This document shows positions 12,480 through 24,206 of a stretch of DNA of 64,000 bases, one piece after another. Below the pieces are notes generated by a model. It did no database searches. It saw only the letters and a list, made by a program, of their open reading frames with translations, and was not told the DNA's origin. The translations under genes were made by a program, and so were the position numbers. Every line of letters begins with the position of its first letter. Position 1 is the stretch's first letter. Origin of the DNA: Phoronis australis (lineage: Eukaryota; Phoronida; Phoronidae); contig NMRA01000219.1 of NCBI GenBank assembly GCA_002633005.1, forward strand, positions 353,251 to 417,250, read 5' to 3'.

Positions 12480-12768
12480 TGTCAGTGTACGTGTATTTGG
12501 TGTTTCTTGCACAACTCGGCCAGAGTAATGAGAGGAATACACTTCATGCAAGTGACCTAAATAAAGTACTACATGCACGTGACAACTTGTATTACACGAT
12601 AAAACATGGTTTGATTGCTTCCCATGCCTTTGGAACCCCAGCTGTGAGCATTATATCAATCTCTTAGAACGACGGGGTTCATCCAGTTTTAAGAATTAGA
12701 ATATTAAAAGTCTTGTGTTTGAAATGTTCTTCTGACTTTCGTTCATTTCTATGTTCAGCATTACGACA
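12480..12768 (+). repeat. Possible 5' LTR of a degraded Ty3/Gypsy element
   Basis: The segment ends in ...TTACGACA at 12,768 and is followed at once by TGGTGTCAGGAGTGG, which has the position and look of a tRNA primer-binding site. An AATAAA lies inside (about 12,560). The left edge is a guess at a TG dinucleotide, and no matching 3' LTR was found, so the boundary is weak. The primer tRNA was not assigned. Confidence 0.3.
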
Positions 12769-12785
12769 TGGTGTCAGGAGTGGTC
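12769..12785 (+). other. Putative primer-binding site
   Basis: TGGTGTCAGGAGTGG directly follows the CA end of the putative LTR and lies about 75 bp before the gag ATG, the normal position for a retroelement primer-binding site. Confidence 0.3.
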
Positions 12786-12859
12786 ACGTTTGACGAACAT
12801 TGACTTGTTTATTGATATTCTACGACGAAGTTTGCTAAAATAGATAGATAACTGCCAAA

Positions 12860-13530
12860 ATGAACATTCCAAATGTGCAGACCCCAGAGCCCCTAGCGGC
12901 GGACGTGACAAACAGTAACCCATTGGCGAATTGGGTGCAATGGAAACAGAAGTTTTCCATTTATTTAAAGGCGATCGGGTACGGAGGCTCTTCAGGTGAA
13001 CAAGAAGTGGAACTTTTGCTGAACCACATTGGGGATTCAGTTGTTGATGTGTATGAGAACTTTATGTTCTCGGCCGGAAGTACTGACGCAGACGGTAATG
13101 TAACCAAACCGGAATCTCCAGATGACTATGAACTGGCCGTTTAAAAAATGTGATAAACATTTTTGTCGACGTGATCCACAGCTCATGTTACGGGAACATT
13201 TTTTGCTCAAACTAAAACGTGAGCTAGGTCAGTCTACGATCACTTAAGTCAATACAGTTAAAAAACACGAGGCCGAGTGTAAGTTTCCGCCGTCATTTTT
13301 GCAGGAGGCAATTCATGATAAACTGACATTTTGTAGTGACGATCATAGTAAACTCAAGTTATATGATGTGGGTGCGACACTCACAACTGATAAGGCCGTA
13401 GACATATTGTCCTTGCGTGAAGCTACGCGTAAAGAACTAGATCCACCACATGTGTTTCATATCAATACGAATACTTACAGATTGAACAAACTATCACGTG
13501 TCTATGGGCCATTGAAGTACAGTGATGACT
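12860..13530 (+). pseudogene. Ty3/Gypsy-type gag, broken
   Basis: An ATG at 12,860 opens a frame whose product begins MNIPNVQTPEPL. It contains NWVQWKQKFSIYLKAIG and then LLLNHIGDSVVDVYENF, the usual capsid-like start of metazoan Gypsy Gag proteins. A stop follows at 13,142. In another frame RRDPQLMLREHFLLKLKREL follows, then a stop. After that come KFPPSFLQEAIHDKLTF and LKLYDVGATLTTDKAVDILS (13,285-13,440), again the order expected of Gag. At least two stops or frameshifts separate these blocks, so the copy is dead. No protease, reverse transcriptase or integrase follows within the next kilobase. The frames at 13,530-14,013 were not recognised. Confidence 0.6.
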
Positions 13531-14589
13531 TGACAAGTGAACAATTACCAGATGTTGCTACAGCCCTGCAGTGCCTGCTGCTTGATATTAAACAGGTATT
13601 ACTTATGACTGGTGGCTATTGTATTGCCGTGTTTCGCAAACGGGAGCGGAATATTTGGTTTCCTTGATTTGCACTCCTGAACAAGAGATGGTTTGGCAAA
13701 TGCAAATGGTACAGCTGTATTTGTTTTGCTACCCACATTGGACTGTTTGATAACTAGATTGCATTTGCTTGGTGCCAGTTTACACTTGCCTCCGTCAACA
13801 CAGCATGAAATGATGCCTTTAGAAATTACAAAGTTTTCTTATCAGAATTCAAAAATTGCTGTACCAGAAATTCTCCCATCCGTTATGCCTAAAATGATGC
13901 AATGCATAACTTATGGGCTTAAAGAGAAAAACAATCTACCGTGCGTTTTGCAACTCCAACCGCCATGGCCAGGCATGCAACAAAAACGTGCTCTAGGTTT
14001 ACCTAATGCCTAAATTGCGAGCTGAAAAAATATTTATCATCTCTGATAAAGCTATTTAGAAACAAAGCAACTGGACTGATGTTGAAAGTAATGTTGCTGG
14101 TCAACTCTGCACAACTACATTAATGTATGTTTTTAACATAAGATGGGAAATAAAACTGCAGCATAACTGTTGGTAATGCACAGTCTCACGAACTCATACG
14201 ACAGTATAAGAATAAGTCTGATGTAAGTACCTACTTTCGTATTGTAGAAACATCCAAGGGGACCAACTATAATCTACGAATTGTATAAATTATTTAATGT
14301 CACACAGTAGGGAGATTATATGAATATTGTAATGCGACATAGTGATATCATATTGGAACTGACCTCCACAAAAACTAAACTACATGTTCAGTACGCAATA
14401 AAATGCTTGCCAGCAACGATTTGTGGTATACACAAAGCTAAATTAGAAAACACAAACCTGAAATGTTTTGACTCCATTTTCATTCGTTGGCGGAAATTTA
14501 ATGAGCAGAGCACATAGATTAAAATCAGCGTCAAAATTGATTTCGCACCATGACTGCCTTTCAGGTAGTCTTTTTTGTAAAAATGAATA

Positions 14590-14800
14590 CCGTAATCGTT
14601 CGGGTTAACGCCCATGCTCAGTTAACCGCCCATCCCCAACTTTAAGTGGATTTTCGATTTAACCGCCCACTGCTCGGTTAAGCGCACCCTGCGATTTTTG
14701 AAGATTTCCAGTTAAGCGCCCACCTCTCGGTTAAGCGCCCATCCCCGACTTTTAAAGAATGAAGATTTAGCGCCTAGTGCTAAGGAAACGCGCGTTTCCC
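14590..14800 (+). repeat. GGTTAAGCGCCCA short repeat cluster
   Basis: The motif (C/G)GGTTAA(G/C)CGCCCA recurs five to six times, at about 14,606, 14,621, 14,661, 14,677, 14,711 and 14,731. Several copies are followed by TCCCCGACTTTT or a close variant. It starts with TACCGTAATCGTTCGGGTTAA, which resembles terminal sequences of widespread non-autonomous DNA transposons. It is probably a decayed element of that kind. Confidence 0.45.
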
Positions 14801-16010
14801 CGACTTTTAGAAAAAGATCGATGATCATAATGAGTGCAACGACGCCGGGACTCCGAGACGGTGATTTAGCAATCTGAATTACAATACAGGTAACGAGTTA
14901 TTGTCTTGGGTCATGAACTCACTTCAAAATATAATACTTGAACCTTTTTGTCACTTTATTTTCTTCCCTTGTTTGCAATGTTTAAGAATGCCGCCGGCGT
15001 CAAAACCTCCGCTTTCAGCGACTTTGTCTGCCGCGCTGAGTTTCCGTCTGCAGTGCAATAGATAAAACATATATTCGAAAAAATCAGGCCAGAGAAATGT
15101 TACAATGGTTTCGCCAACCCTCCAAATTCTATTAAGGTGGGAAGCTCTCGTATTTTGAACAAATCTCACAACTCACGGAAAGATGTCAAATTCTCATTAT
15201 TTTGATGAATACAACTGCCGGGTTATAGAGGATGTGGGGCGATCGAAGGGACACTACAAGTGCCTTACTGGGTTACCGATTTCGTTGCTGCCTGTAGATT
15301 TCTGAATTCAAACGTTGGCAATAATGTATGTTTGTGTATGATCTTGAAGTAATAAAAAACGGCTAGTCAAATTTTGTTTTTCGCTTATTGCATCTCAGTC
15401 AAACTGGTTAGCAGATTTAACTAATGTCGCTGGCTGTTCTTTACTATTTCTTGCGTCAGCCCCCACGTAAGCGTGACTGTGTGAATTATCGTTTCCACAT
15501 CCCCTTTTTCGCCATCCAGAATAATTTTGTTTAAATACATTTTCAGCCTGAACAAAAATTCTTACCATTCGAGTCTGAAATATCTACGACGTAGACTGCT
15601 TGACGATAGTGGGTAGGAGATTCACGAAGCTAGTTACAGGGATGGTCTTAGGGAGCTTCGAGCCGGGAAATATGGGAATAGACTTGACATCGCAGTTTTG
15701 GGAAACATTGGCAACGGAGGAATATCGTAAAGAACTGGGTCTTTCGTAACAACAGCTTAAAAGTACATAGTCACGCCCGTTTTTGTTACTTCGTCGAACT
15801 GCCGTTATGTGTGACTGATTTGTAGTGGTGCATGTGCGCAAGTTCCCACACTTTGGAGTGCATGTTACCTTGACACCAACATGTGATTGACAGGTGACTC
15901 ACACGTAGGCCCTACGTGCGTGCTGAATACCGCCACTATCTTTGGCCATAAAAAACGAGATGCGTATTGAAAGAGGCCGTTATATTACTTGTAATAATTC
16001 TCCTAAAGAT
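14801..16010. other. Non-coding, nothing recognised
   Basis: Open frames on both strands lack splice context and recognisable motifs. Confidence 0.35.
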
Positions 16011-16017
16011 GCTTAAA

Positions 16018-16322
16018 ATGCACCGGATAAGGTCAATTAGTGCAAAGGTCGTGTAACGTTCAAAATGTTTTTCTCTTACGTTTTTCAAGGAATTCATTTC
16101 AATTTCAGCACACTGGTGTAAGTCAACATGCCAGTTGAATACCCTACTTTACTTCGCAATAGGCCTAACCAATCAGAAAAATAGGTCAAAGGTCATTGAG
16201 CGCAAACTAAAATTTTGAGCTAGAGACTTCAGAATTACGTATCTGTTTACTAAGTGCGATTGAGTTTGAATTCTAAATTTTCAGGTCATTTGGTGCACCC
16301 ATGGGTCATTAGGTGCATTTTC
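16018..16322 (+). mobile_element. TGCACC-ended MITE, copy 1
   Basis: The left end is TGCACCGGATAAGGTCAATT. The right end read in reverse is TGCACCTAATGACCCATGGG. Both ends carry an inner GGTCA-n-TGCAC block, giving imperfect terminal inverted repeats. Related copies start at 16,427 and lie at 44,489-44,781. There is no coding capacity. Confidence 0.5.
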
Positions 16323-16426
16323 TTCTGAAAGTTTGACCACTTTATCATCTTATATTCTGAAGTGCTTAAAGTAAAACATCTGTGATTATTAATCGAGTTA
16401 AGAATTACTCCCTCATCGGGGCTCAT

Positions 16427-16515
16427 AATGCACCGGAAGAGGTCAATTAGTGGAAAGGTCATCAAAAAATTAATATGTAATTTCTCCTACAATTTTAAAG
16501 AATTCCTTTTCATAT
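16427..16515 (+). mobile_element. TGCACC-ended MITE, partial copy 2
   Basis: TGCACCGGAAGAGGTCAATT and the following ~60 bp repeat the start of the element at 16,018 in direct orientation (both continue to AAGGAATTC/AAGAATTCC). The right end was not found. Confidence 0.5.
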
Positions 16516-16819
16516 TGGTAAACGGGTTGCTGTCAGTAACTTCCCATAATAATTCCAGTAATACGCACGCGCAGAGTCTTTTATTGTCACGCCGTGACAA
16601 TAATCTTTCTAGTTGTGAGCATGTACCTTAATGTGCACATGTGGGTTGGGCACATTTTTCTCATGAGAAAAGCTTTTAGACATTTTTCGCAAATGTCTGC
16701 ACTGGTTCTACTGATTCCATTGTATAACCACATGATCAAAGTTTCATTGAAGCACTTCAATTGTTCCTTTGTTGGGTTAATCCAGACCGACACAGTAGGG
16801 TGGCTTGGATACTTTAAAC

Positions 16820-16979
16820 CTGGCGTGCGTTCAGTAACGCTAGGACCTACGCGGCTAGGACCTAGCTAAACTCTAGCCAAAGTCACGTGTCCTTACTTAA
16901 AATACACGGCAATATCTCACGTAATTTCACGAAGTCTTGCTTTTTAGCGAGATCCTAGCGTTACTGAACGGCACGCTGG
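16820..16979. mobile_element. 160 bp MITE with ~24 bp terminal inverted repeats
   Basis: The left end GCGTGCGTTCAGTAACGCTA and the right end, whose reverse complement is GCGTGCCGTTCAGTAACGCT, are the same apart from one inserted base. Both continue through AGGA. The interior has no open frame. I could not see a clear target-site duplication, so the superfamily is open. Confidence 0.7.
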
Positions 16980-17835
16980 TTTTACTATACCGGCTCCTTT
17001 GTCTAACAAAACCAGGCTTTCAGACTTTTAAACTACGTTGATGAAATGCAGGTTAGGTCTAAATTTAGACCAGGTTTAGGAGGACCAGGTTTAAGTCTTT
17101 GTTAAAGCACCTTCATGAAATCGGCTGCTAGTGTTTATTTTTCGTACCCGTTGGTTTAATTTGTTTTGTTCGAAATCGGCGATTTGTTAGGCCATTGTCT
17201 TTAAGCACCAGCTAACCCGTTTTAGGTCCGACTAGCCATTTTTTGGGTGCGGNAAGTGGTTTTGAAGTCCGACCAATTGTTGATTCTCCCCTCTTGATTA
17301 TTCCGCGCATCGACCGAGATCGAAGGAAATGGTCTACACGCGGAATAATGTCTCGTGGGATATTTTTATTCCTCGTATCGACCGAAACCTCCGACCTCAC
17401 GACCCTGGGACTGGTCGCGAGAGTTTGCAACCCAGTTTTGAACGAGTGTTGTACATATCAAATCAAGCCTAATTTTATCGCTTCGTTTTCGTTTTCGTTT
17501 TGTCATTATTGTTCATCAAGCGAGACCCTTGAAGTAGGTTAAGTACAATCAGCGATTTCTTAGTGAAATTAGTCATCAAAACCAACAATTACACTGGTAT
17601 TTTTTTATAAGCACCAAACTGTGGCCCTGGCTGGATGCTAGGAATAGTTTGGCTTCTGATATCTATTCAACTCCAGTTGTATAGTTACTTTCGACAACCT
17701 ATTAAACTGCATGCCTCGATTTTTTTTTAAAAAGACATTTTTGGGTGTTGAATTCGTGTTACATTAATTTATGGAAAGAAGTAACATTTAGTTTGTCAGT
17801 GTTTGCTCTGCAGTTATAAACCTAAATGAAAAGCT
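16980..17835. other. Non-coding, nothing recognised
   Basis: No supported exon. An ambiguous base lies at 17,253. Confidence 0.35.
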
Positions 17836-17837
17836 TA

Positions 17838-18170
17838 GCAGGGGCGGATCTACGTTTTCAGCAAGGGGGGGTTTAGGATTCCTGCCAAGGTCGAATCCTA
17901 GGCGCGTGGCTCCGAGCGGGGGGAGGTCGGGAGTGGGGTTCCCCTCCCGTGTAAGAAATTTTTTTGTTTTTGTAGCCAAATAGTGAAATTTCCATGCATC
18001 CCGGTAAGTTNCAGCAAGGGGGGGTTAGGATTCCCGCCAAGGTCGAATCGTAGGCGCGTGGCGCCGAGCGGGGGGAGGTCGGGAGGGGGGTTTCCCTTCC
18101 CGTGTAAGAATTTTTTTGTTTTTGTAAACAAATAGTTAAATTTCCATGCATCCTGGTAAGTTTCTGGCAC
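17838..18170 (+). repeat. GGCGGAT-type element with ~152 bp tandem duplication
   Basis: After CAGGGGCGGATCTACG, a unit beginning CAGCAAGGGGGGGTT is present twice (17,859 and 18,012). Each copy continues through GGTCGAATC, GCGCGTGGC and CGAGCGGGGGGAGGTCGGGA to TTTCCATGCATCC and GGTAAGTT. The copies are nearly identical, and the N at 18,011 sits at the junction, so the true copy number may differ from two. Confidence 0.75.
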
Positions 18171-19130
18171 TTAACATGTCTCTGCAGTTTTTCTTAAGAT
18201 AATTAAAAACCCTTCTAGATTTCGTCACATGAACTTGGCGCATAAGTTTCGTGAAACCATATTGTGTACATCTGGGTATGAGTCACGCCACCAGCAAAAA
18301 TTTTTGTTGGAACATCTGCTTACACACACCTTTTTTAGCATACGAAAAGTCGTATACGAAAAAGTGTGGTGTGTATACAGGGGCTTAAACAATTTCCAAA
18401 TATTCAAGAGCATAATTAAGGCGCACCGTCTGGGCGTAAAAACTTGAATATCAGATGATCACGTAACACAGCAGCCTCAAGTTGTTTAAGAACGAAGACC
18501 TACTGTATACTGTTCGTCCGGAAATAAACATGTGTTCTGTCTCGTTACGAGAAAAACTGGCGAACGATGGTGCTCTCAACTCATAGTCTATTATTACAAG
18601 CGACAATAAATAATTAAGTATCACTTTATTAAGCTGAATCACGTTGACAACAATTGAAAAACGTCAAATCTATCAGGAAACAAATCATCTGAAAACAGTT
18701 TCACGAAACCAAAACATCCTGTGCACAGTGGTGAAAAGATACACTGGACTAGTTTGAAGAGGGACCAGATGCAGATGTACACTGAGAGTACACCTGTGCT
18801 AATTATCCCTATAAAAATAGTCGATCTGTCGCGGGACCAAACAGTACTGGCTGAGATAAATAGTTTTACAAAGCACATTTTGGTAAAAAAATCACAAGAC
18901 TAGTTCGCCGAGGGAGCAGAAGTACACCGTACTGAAACTCAACATCGGCACTAGGTCGGCACTAGGGCTCCTTCGGAGGCCTATTGAACATCGCACGAGT
19001 CCCGCAAGACTTTGTTATGAAAGAACAGCCTCCCTGCAATTTCTGGTACTGTACACTTTTCGCGAATGCGGTCACTTTCTCAATGTGAGTTCCCCCTTGG
19101 TCATTCCTTGTATAGACATAACTTGTTATA
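18171..19130. other. Non-coding, nothing recognised
   Basis: Short frames on both strands, with no motif or splice support. Confidence 0.35.
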
Positions 19131-19325
19131 GAGAGTGTCTTCAAACGGACTCGCGACCAGACCACGGCGCCCGCCACAATAGCAATTCTTCGGAAAAAGA
19201 TTTTTTTTTCAAAAATATTACATGATTATAGAGTGTGTCTTCAAACGGACTCGCGACCAGACCACGGCGCCCGCCACAATAGCAATTCTTCGGAAAAAGA
19301 ATTTTTTTCAAAACTATTACATGTA
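19131..19325 (+). repeat. Two 100 bp tandem copies
   Basis: GTCTTCAAACGGACTCGCGA and the next ~75 bp (through CGGCGCCCGCCACAATAGC and ATTCTTCGGAAAAAGA to ATTACATG) occur at 19,137 and again 100 bp later with very few differences. This indicates a recent local duplication. Confidence 0.8.
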
Positions 19326-19689
19326 CATGTAGATGTACACTGTATGATATTGTGCAAGACAACTTTACTATACATCAGTTACAAACGTGTGGAGTGTAAT
19401 AGAATGACACGGCATGACAGATGAGATAAAAACGTTGCACGTCAATTCGCCTGAATATGTGGGTTGCGGCACCGCAGTATTTCCACTAATCAAATAAAAA
19501 CATATTTTAGAGTAAAGAAGCTAGTTACTTAAAGAAATCAACTATAGAACTGCTCTTTCAGGGGTGAATCCATTTAAAATGCTTGGCTACTTCAGAAGTG
19601 TCGACGGAAGCGCGCGCACAATAAATCCCCGCGCGTTTTGCCGATGAGCCTCAAAGACTCAGCAATTCACAATGCAAAACAACTATATT

Positions 19690-19862
19690 TTCAAAGTGAA
19701 CCCCCCCTCTCAATTTTTTTCCAAAGTGGTTTACTTGGGGTTTACACACGTTGGCGGTGCCGTTTTTGTTTTGCTGGAGACGCTTTTGTTTTTTTTTTAA
19801 TTTTTGGGTCCTGGCCCGAGGGGGGGTTTAAACCCCCTAAACCCCCCCGTAGATCCGCCACT
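19690..19862 (-). mobile_element. GGCGGAT-ended element, right end
   Basis: The segment ends CCCCCCCGTAGATCCGCCAC, the reverse of the AGTGGCGGATCTA end seen at 54,070. Preceding G/C-homopolymer-rich sequence resembles other family members. Confidence 0.5.
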
Positions 19863-20099
19863 GATATGTACTCGTGTTACTCGTGTTATGAAGCAGTCGT
19901 GTCGTAACACCTTGCAAGTCATGTGAGAAATGCTTATCCTTGTCAGAAAGTCCACGTCAAGCTTACTNGTTTATGCTCATCATAGTCGGACCCGAGTCTA
20001 TAGTTGAGCGATTACGACATCTTAACTTTTATTTACAATTATATCTCTGTGTTATTCTCCACCTTTAGCTTAAGTTCCATTTTCTTCATGTTTCTGATA

Positions 20100-20195
20100 A
20101 ATTTAGAGTCGTAGACTAGCCCAACCGGCTAATGTTAATCTGTTCTTCGCATGGAACGACGGTTAAATAAAGATTCTTGTTCTTGATTCTTCAGT
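20100..20195 (+). mobile_element. 3' tail of a non-LTR retrotransposon or SINE, copy 1
   Basis: GGAACGACGGTTAAATAAAG is followed by ATTCTTGTTCTTGATTCTTC. The same end (GAACGACGTTAAATAAAG then ATTTTTGATTCTTG) occurs at 23,385-23,425. A polyadenylation-like AATAAAG plus a short tandem tail is typical of LINE/SINE 3' ends. Confidence 0.5.
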
Positions 20196-21415
20196 GACGG
20201 ATGCAAACCTAATTGATTTAACCGTTCACATATTCCTCCCATTCTTTGCCATAAGTTATACTAAAGGAGAAAATGGGTGATGAAGAGGCAGTAATTACAT
20301 ATCTTTTTTACAGTGAACAAAAAAAAAATCACCTGATTGTCCAAATGAATGTTCCATTCCAAGTTCATGTATACGCGATCTTGAGATAAAGCAGGATTCA
20401 AAGTTCACGCACAGCAGAGCTCCATCGTTCGTCTTTGCTATAATCTTTTAACAATAGGAGACGCTGTACTGTGTCACTGATCATATTAGGTGATGATGGG
20501 GAAAACCCGCCTGTGACTTTTCGTCCGGCACTGATAATTTTAGAACCTGCTGATGTCAGCGGTGTTGTGTTTGTGGTCTACGTGTTTAAGTCTAGAAACA
20601 AGGTATCGTATATTTACAGTTTGGGAAAATGTTTGAGTCATGCCTGTGAGACACGTTGATAACATCTCTTCTTCCTTCTTCTACTTGGTTTACCCTCAGA
20701 TCACACAGGCACCTAATTACTAAATTAGCCCTCGACGATATACTATCGTCCAGGGCTGTGCTAAGATTATAAGTCTGTCCGAGGTTTACTTTAACTTTTC
20801 TTTAATACACTCTCTCTGTTACGTCACTTTATTGAAGATCAACAAAAACGAGAACAAACAAGTTGTGGACGTCACTTCAGAGGTTGTCATTGCCTAGTTG
20901 AAAGCTAGATCGTTTTCAGATAAGGCAGACAGTAAGTGGTTGTCCCAGGGCCGAATGGAGGCACCCCACTATGTTACTTCAGTCTTCAGAATGGCAGATA
21001 GCTTGCTATTGGAATACTATAGTCACGTGGATGACCTAATCTGGTACAGATGCCAGAGACCTGCCTGCTATGGCACATCAGAGTTGATGATTACCTACTT
21101 TTTATTAGTATCATATTTGTAAAACATTTTCAGTCGACAGATTTTGTGTCTGTGGCTGAGGGTGGGTTTCTAACATTGAACCAACAGAGTATAGACAATT
21201 GAACCAACAGAGGATAGACAATTGAACCATCTCGTGACTCAACGAGCAGCTTGAGCCTCCCGCTCTTGCTGCAGTCTTTATTCATGGGTATATGGGTCCC
21301 GAACAGTAGAGGCGTATATTCCAAAGGTGGGTCAAACCATTGTTTTATATGCAAATTCCTTACAGCATTGGCTGCTTAATTTTATACGCAATTAAGTCAT
21401 TACTGATGCCGTTTA
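20196..21415. other. Non-coding, nothing recognised
   Basis: Short direct repeats of ATTGAACCAACAGAGTATAG/GGATAG at 21,175-21,215 are the only structure seen. Confidence 0.35.
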
Positions 21416-21419
21416 CCTG

Positions 21420-22235
21420 TTGACAACTGTGGCGCCTCCTTATGGCAGATTTTTACGCCCATGGCTGTATCTCCTAATCCTCTGCAGGATCTGTATTGAA
21501 ATATAATATAAACTTGGGAAGAATTGACAACAACTTTTGGATGGATCGGACTACCGGTATGCCCCCTAGTGGCAAATTTAGTTTTTTAATTTTACCTCTG
21601 TATCTTCAAAGGTCCTCAACTGATTTTTGTAAAATTTGGCAGATAGGCATCAGATGTTAGTGGGCTGACGCTATCTTTTGGTTTTTGGTTTGATTCGTGG
21701 TATTTTGCACCACCTTAGCGGCCAGTTTTACTGTTTTCGAGTCTTGTTATTTGGCATCTCCCCTCTGTCAACCAAACTACTCTAAGGATGGTTGTGGAAT
21801 GTTGTGCATGTTCCCAGTGGCGGATTTAGAGGGGGGCCATGGCCCCCCCGTAAAACTCTCCCGGCAGATTTCATTTGGCAGTTCGCGGGTGCGCCGTCTG
21901 ACGGGCAAAATCCTGGCTAATACTCTGAGCTGGCTCCTCCTAAATAAAAATCATGGATCCGCCCCAGGTTCCTAATGTGAAGCGGAAGTCGATTTTCCGA
22001 CGACCTCATCTACTGTGGTGCATCTTAGTGGCAGTTATGTTCTTTTTTGGGTCAGCTAATTGCAATTTCATTTTTTTTTCGTTTCTCAGAAGTGCCTGAT
22101 GGATTAATGTATGAAATTTGGTAAATACCTTTGATGACACATACCAGTTTTTGGATGGATTTGATGTATTTTGCGTCATCTAATGACCATTTTATGTTCC
22201 AAATAAACACCCCTAGAAGCACACCTTGTTTATAA
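21420..22235 (+). repeat. GGCCATTTT-box repeat element, copy 2 (interrupted)
   Basis: Three unit types follow one another as in 30,130-31,790. One contains GGCTGTATCTCCT then GGATCGGACTACCGGT. The next contains GTATCTTCAAAGGTCCTCAA and ends near a box resembling GCACCACCTTAGCGGCCAG. The third contains TCTAAGGATGGTTGTG, GTTCCC and GATTTTCCGACGAC. The third unit is split by the MITE at 21,815-21,967. The right side carries CCCCTAGAAGCACACC-like sequence near 22,215, as in the other copies. Confidence 0.6.
21815..21967 (+). mobile_element. 153 bp GGCGGAT MITE nested in the repeat
   Basis: The element runs from CAGTGGCGGATTTAG to GGATCCGCCCCAG and is flanked by GTTCC on both sides (21,810-21,814 and 21,968-21,972). 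The empty site is present elsewhere in the window: ATGTTCCCAGTGTGAAG at about 30,866. The boundaries and 5 bp target duplication are therefore directly visible. The ends are imperfect inverted repeats (CAGTGGCGGAT / CTGGGGCGGAT). It has no coding capacity and is presumably mobilised in trans. Confidence 0.8.
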
Positions 22236-23380
22236 ATTTGGAATCTCAACTTCTTGTGAATACTTGGCAATGTTGTATTTACATGTATAGATCAATGTGA
22301 CAAAGGGACATTTCCCCTGAACTGCCCTACCGAGAGAGTGTACGTCCCGTCTAAACTGGGACACACTAAGATAAAAAGGGTAAACATCATTAAGCTTGGA
22401 GAAGTGACAGTTCATTCCACCAGGCATGTGGTCACACGGCAGTGGAGGAAGACTTTCTTCAACATGAAAGCCAGTTCCATGATTTCACAAAGAACAGGAA
22501 AACAGTCAGTAGTAATCGATTCCAACAGTGGGCCCTCTCTCTGTGAGTGACCCCTTAAGAATTTGTCAATAGAAACACAAAAAGGGTGGCTACATGGAAG
22601 TCATCAGTGGCCCTCCTCAAGGGCTTGGCCATTGCATAGGAAAAGATCTATATTTTCAAAAATCAGGAAATATACGCAGCAATTGATGTTATTTATCAAG
22701 TCATCAATTTTTCTCAAGTGCACTATTTCGAGAAAAAAAAATAAAGCGACAGTTGTCTTCGTAATGCCTCAGGAAAAAATTAGTTTTGCATTTAATTCGC
22801 AAAATTGTCTTATCGAATTTAAAAATCCAGTAAATGAATATGCTCCGCAATAGCTCCGCTTTACAAATTTTCTCAATTGTTCGAAATATACATATGAATG
22901 ATTAAGTACACGTTTTGAATTGTGTTTAGATTACCTGTGCTGCAAACACAGTGACCCTAAGTAACGACAATGTCCTGGCCAGTTCCCTAAAAAGGTAAAC
23001 TTGATACTCAATTTCTCTTGAATATTCTCTTTTATCCGTTTTTCGCAGTCCTTCTTTTCTTGACTGTCCCCGGCCCCATGCCTTAAATCGGTTGCCATGG
23101 TTTAACCCTGACACTCCTGAAAATTTGTTTGGGGGCACGTGCCCCTGGCCCCCCTGCTTCCTGCGGCCCTGAAAGTTTAATGGTCTTTAATGACTCTAGC
23201 TCCTCTAGTATTCACCATTGTTATCTAAGGCAAACTCAGTCACGCTGTTCACTTCCAGAATGAAATTATTAGGGGTTGAAGTTTTCAAACATGTAAATGG
23301 TATTGGTCATTGTCTATATTGCCGCAATGTTTCACTATTTGGAAGCTGTCATGTGGTAGAAACTCAACTCCCTGTTAACG
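22236..23380. other. Non-coding, nothing recognised
   Basis: Intergenic DNA upstream of the TNFR-like gene, without supported exons. Confidence 0.35.
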
Positions 23381-23384
23381 TTTT

Positions 23385-23428
23385 CTTTGAACGACGTTAA
23401 ATAAAGATTTTTGATTCTTGATGTCAGG
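23385..23428 (+). mobile_element. 3' tail of a non-LTR retrotransposon or SINE, copy 2
   Basis: It matches the tail at 20,150-20,190. The preceding ~170 bp have an open frame ending just before the tail (stop at 23,398-23,400) that could be the last codons of a degraded LINE. This is too short to identify. Confidence 0.4.
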
Positions 23429-24140
23429 GGTGAAAACCTGTTTGACGGTTACGAAGCCCTGAATACCACAACTTGTGGGACAAACTGGATTAAACATCAC
23501 CCAGGGAGTAACCAGTTGACGGACAATGTTAGATTGTACAGATGTATTAGTCACTTTCAGCAGTAGACTGTCAAGTTTTTTGAAACATGAATGTATACCT
23601 GTGAGAGTTGGTCTTCGTGTATTATTATGTCTTTTGATAAGTGAAATAAGAAATCAATCACCAAGTATCAGGAAAAGCATTTTGTAAGGCCAGAGATTCT
23701 GTGACTTACAGAGTGTCGGTCACAACCCACAGTGATTGAATACTATGCTGGGTAATTTTCGGAGCAAGACATGCGTTTGTTATTATTATGCACATGCAGG
23801 GCCCTTGTTCATGTGAGGGAAAAGATGCCTGTGTCTTCTGAGAGGGGAATTTTTTCGAGTGAGGGGGAAATTCTACCTCCCGATCATCAGTAGCACCCCC
23901 CACCGTTGCAAACTCTCATAGGCTCTGCCTCAAGTAGAGAAAATTAACATTTTGTGCTCTTTCAAACTGTCACCCATGTGATAATTACATCAAGTTACTC
24001 AAACCTCGAGGTTAGTTTTTCAATCTCTTGCAGTCTGGCGGAGGCATGTCATGTAGACGCTCAGCTGGTCATGGCCAAGAACTCCTTTCTATTCACTGTC
24101 TCATAACTATTGATGTTATCATTGCTCTTTTAGATCTGCC

Positions 24141-24206
24141 ATGCAATTCACTGGAATGAGGCTTTTGGACCTTCTACTCCTCGCCATGTTTGTGGCCTCC
24201 TCCCAG
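24141..24206 (+). CDS. TNFR-like exon 1: signal peptide
   Basis: ATG followed by a Leu-rich hydrophobic core (LLDLLLLAMFVAS) and a small-residue end (SSQ) at the exon edge, with donor CAG|GTTTGAG. A pyrimidine run with TTTTAG seven bases before the ATG could be the acceptor of a 5'UTR intron. The start was chosen because the hydrophobic core follows at once. The exon ends in phase 0, matching exon 2. Confidence 0.7.

Noticed and set aside
13540-14013. Continuation of the Gypsy element as pol
   Set aside because: No protease DSG/DTG, reverse-transcriptase YxDD or integrase motif could be read in any frame.
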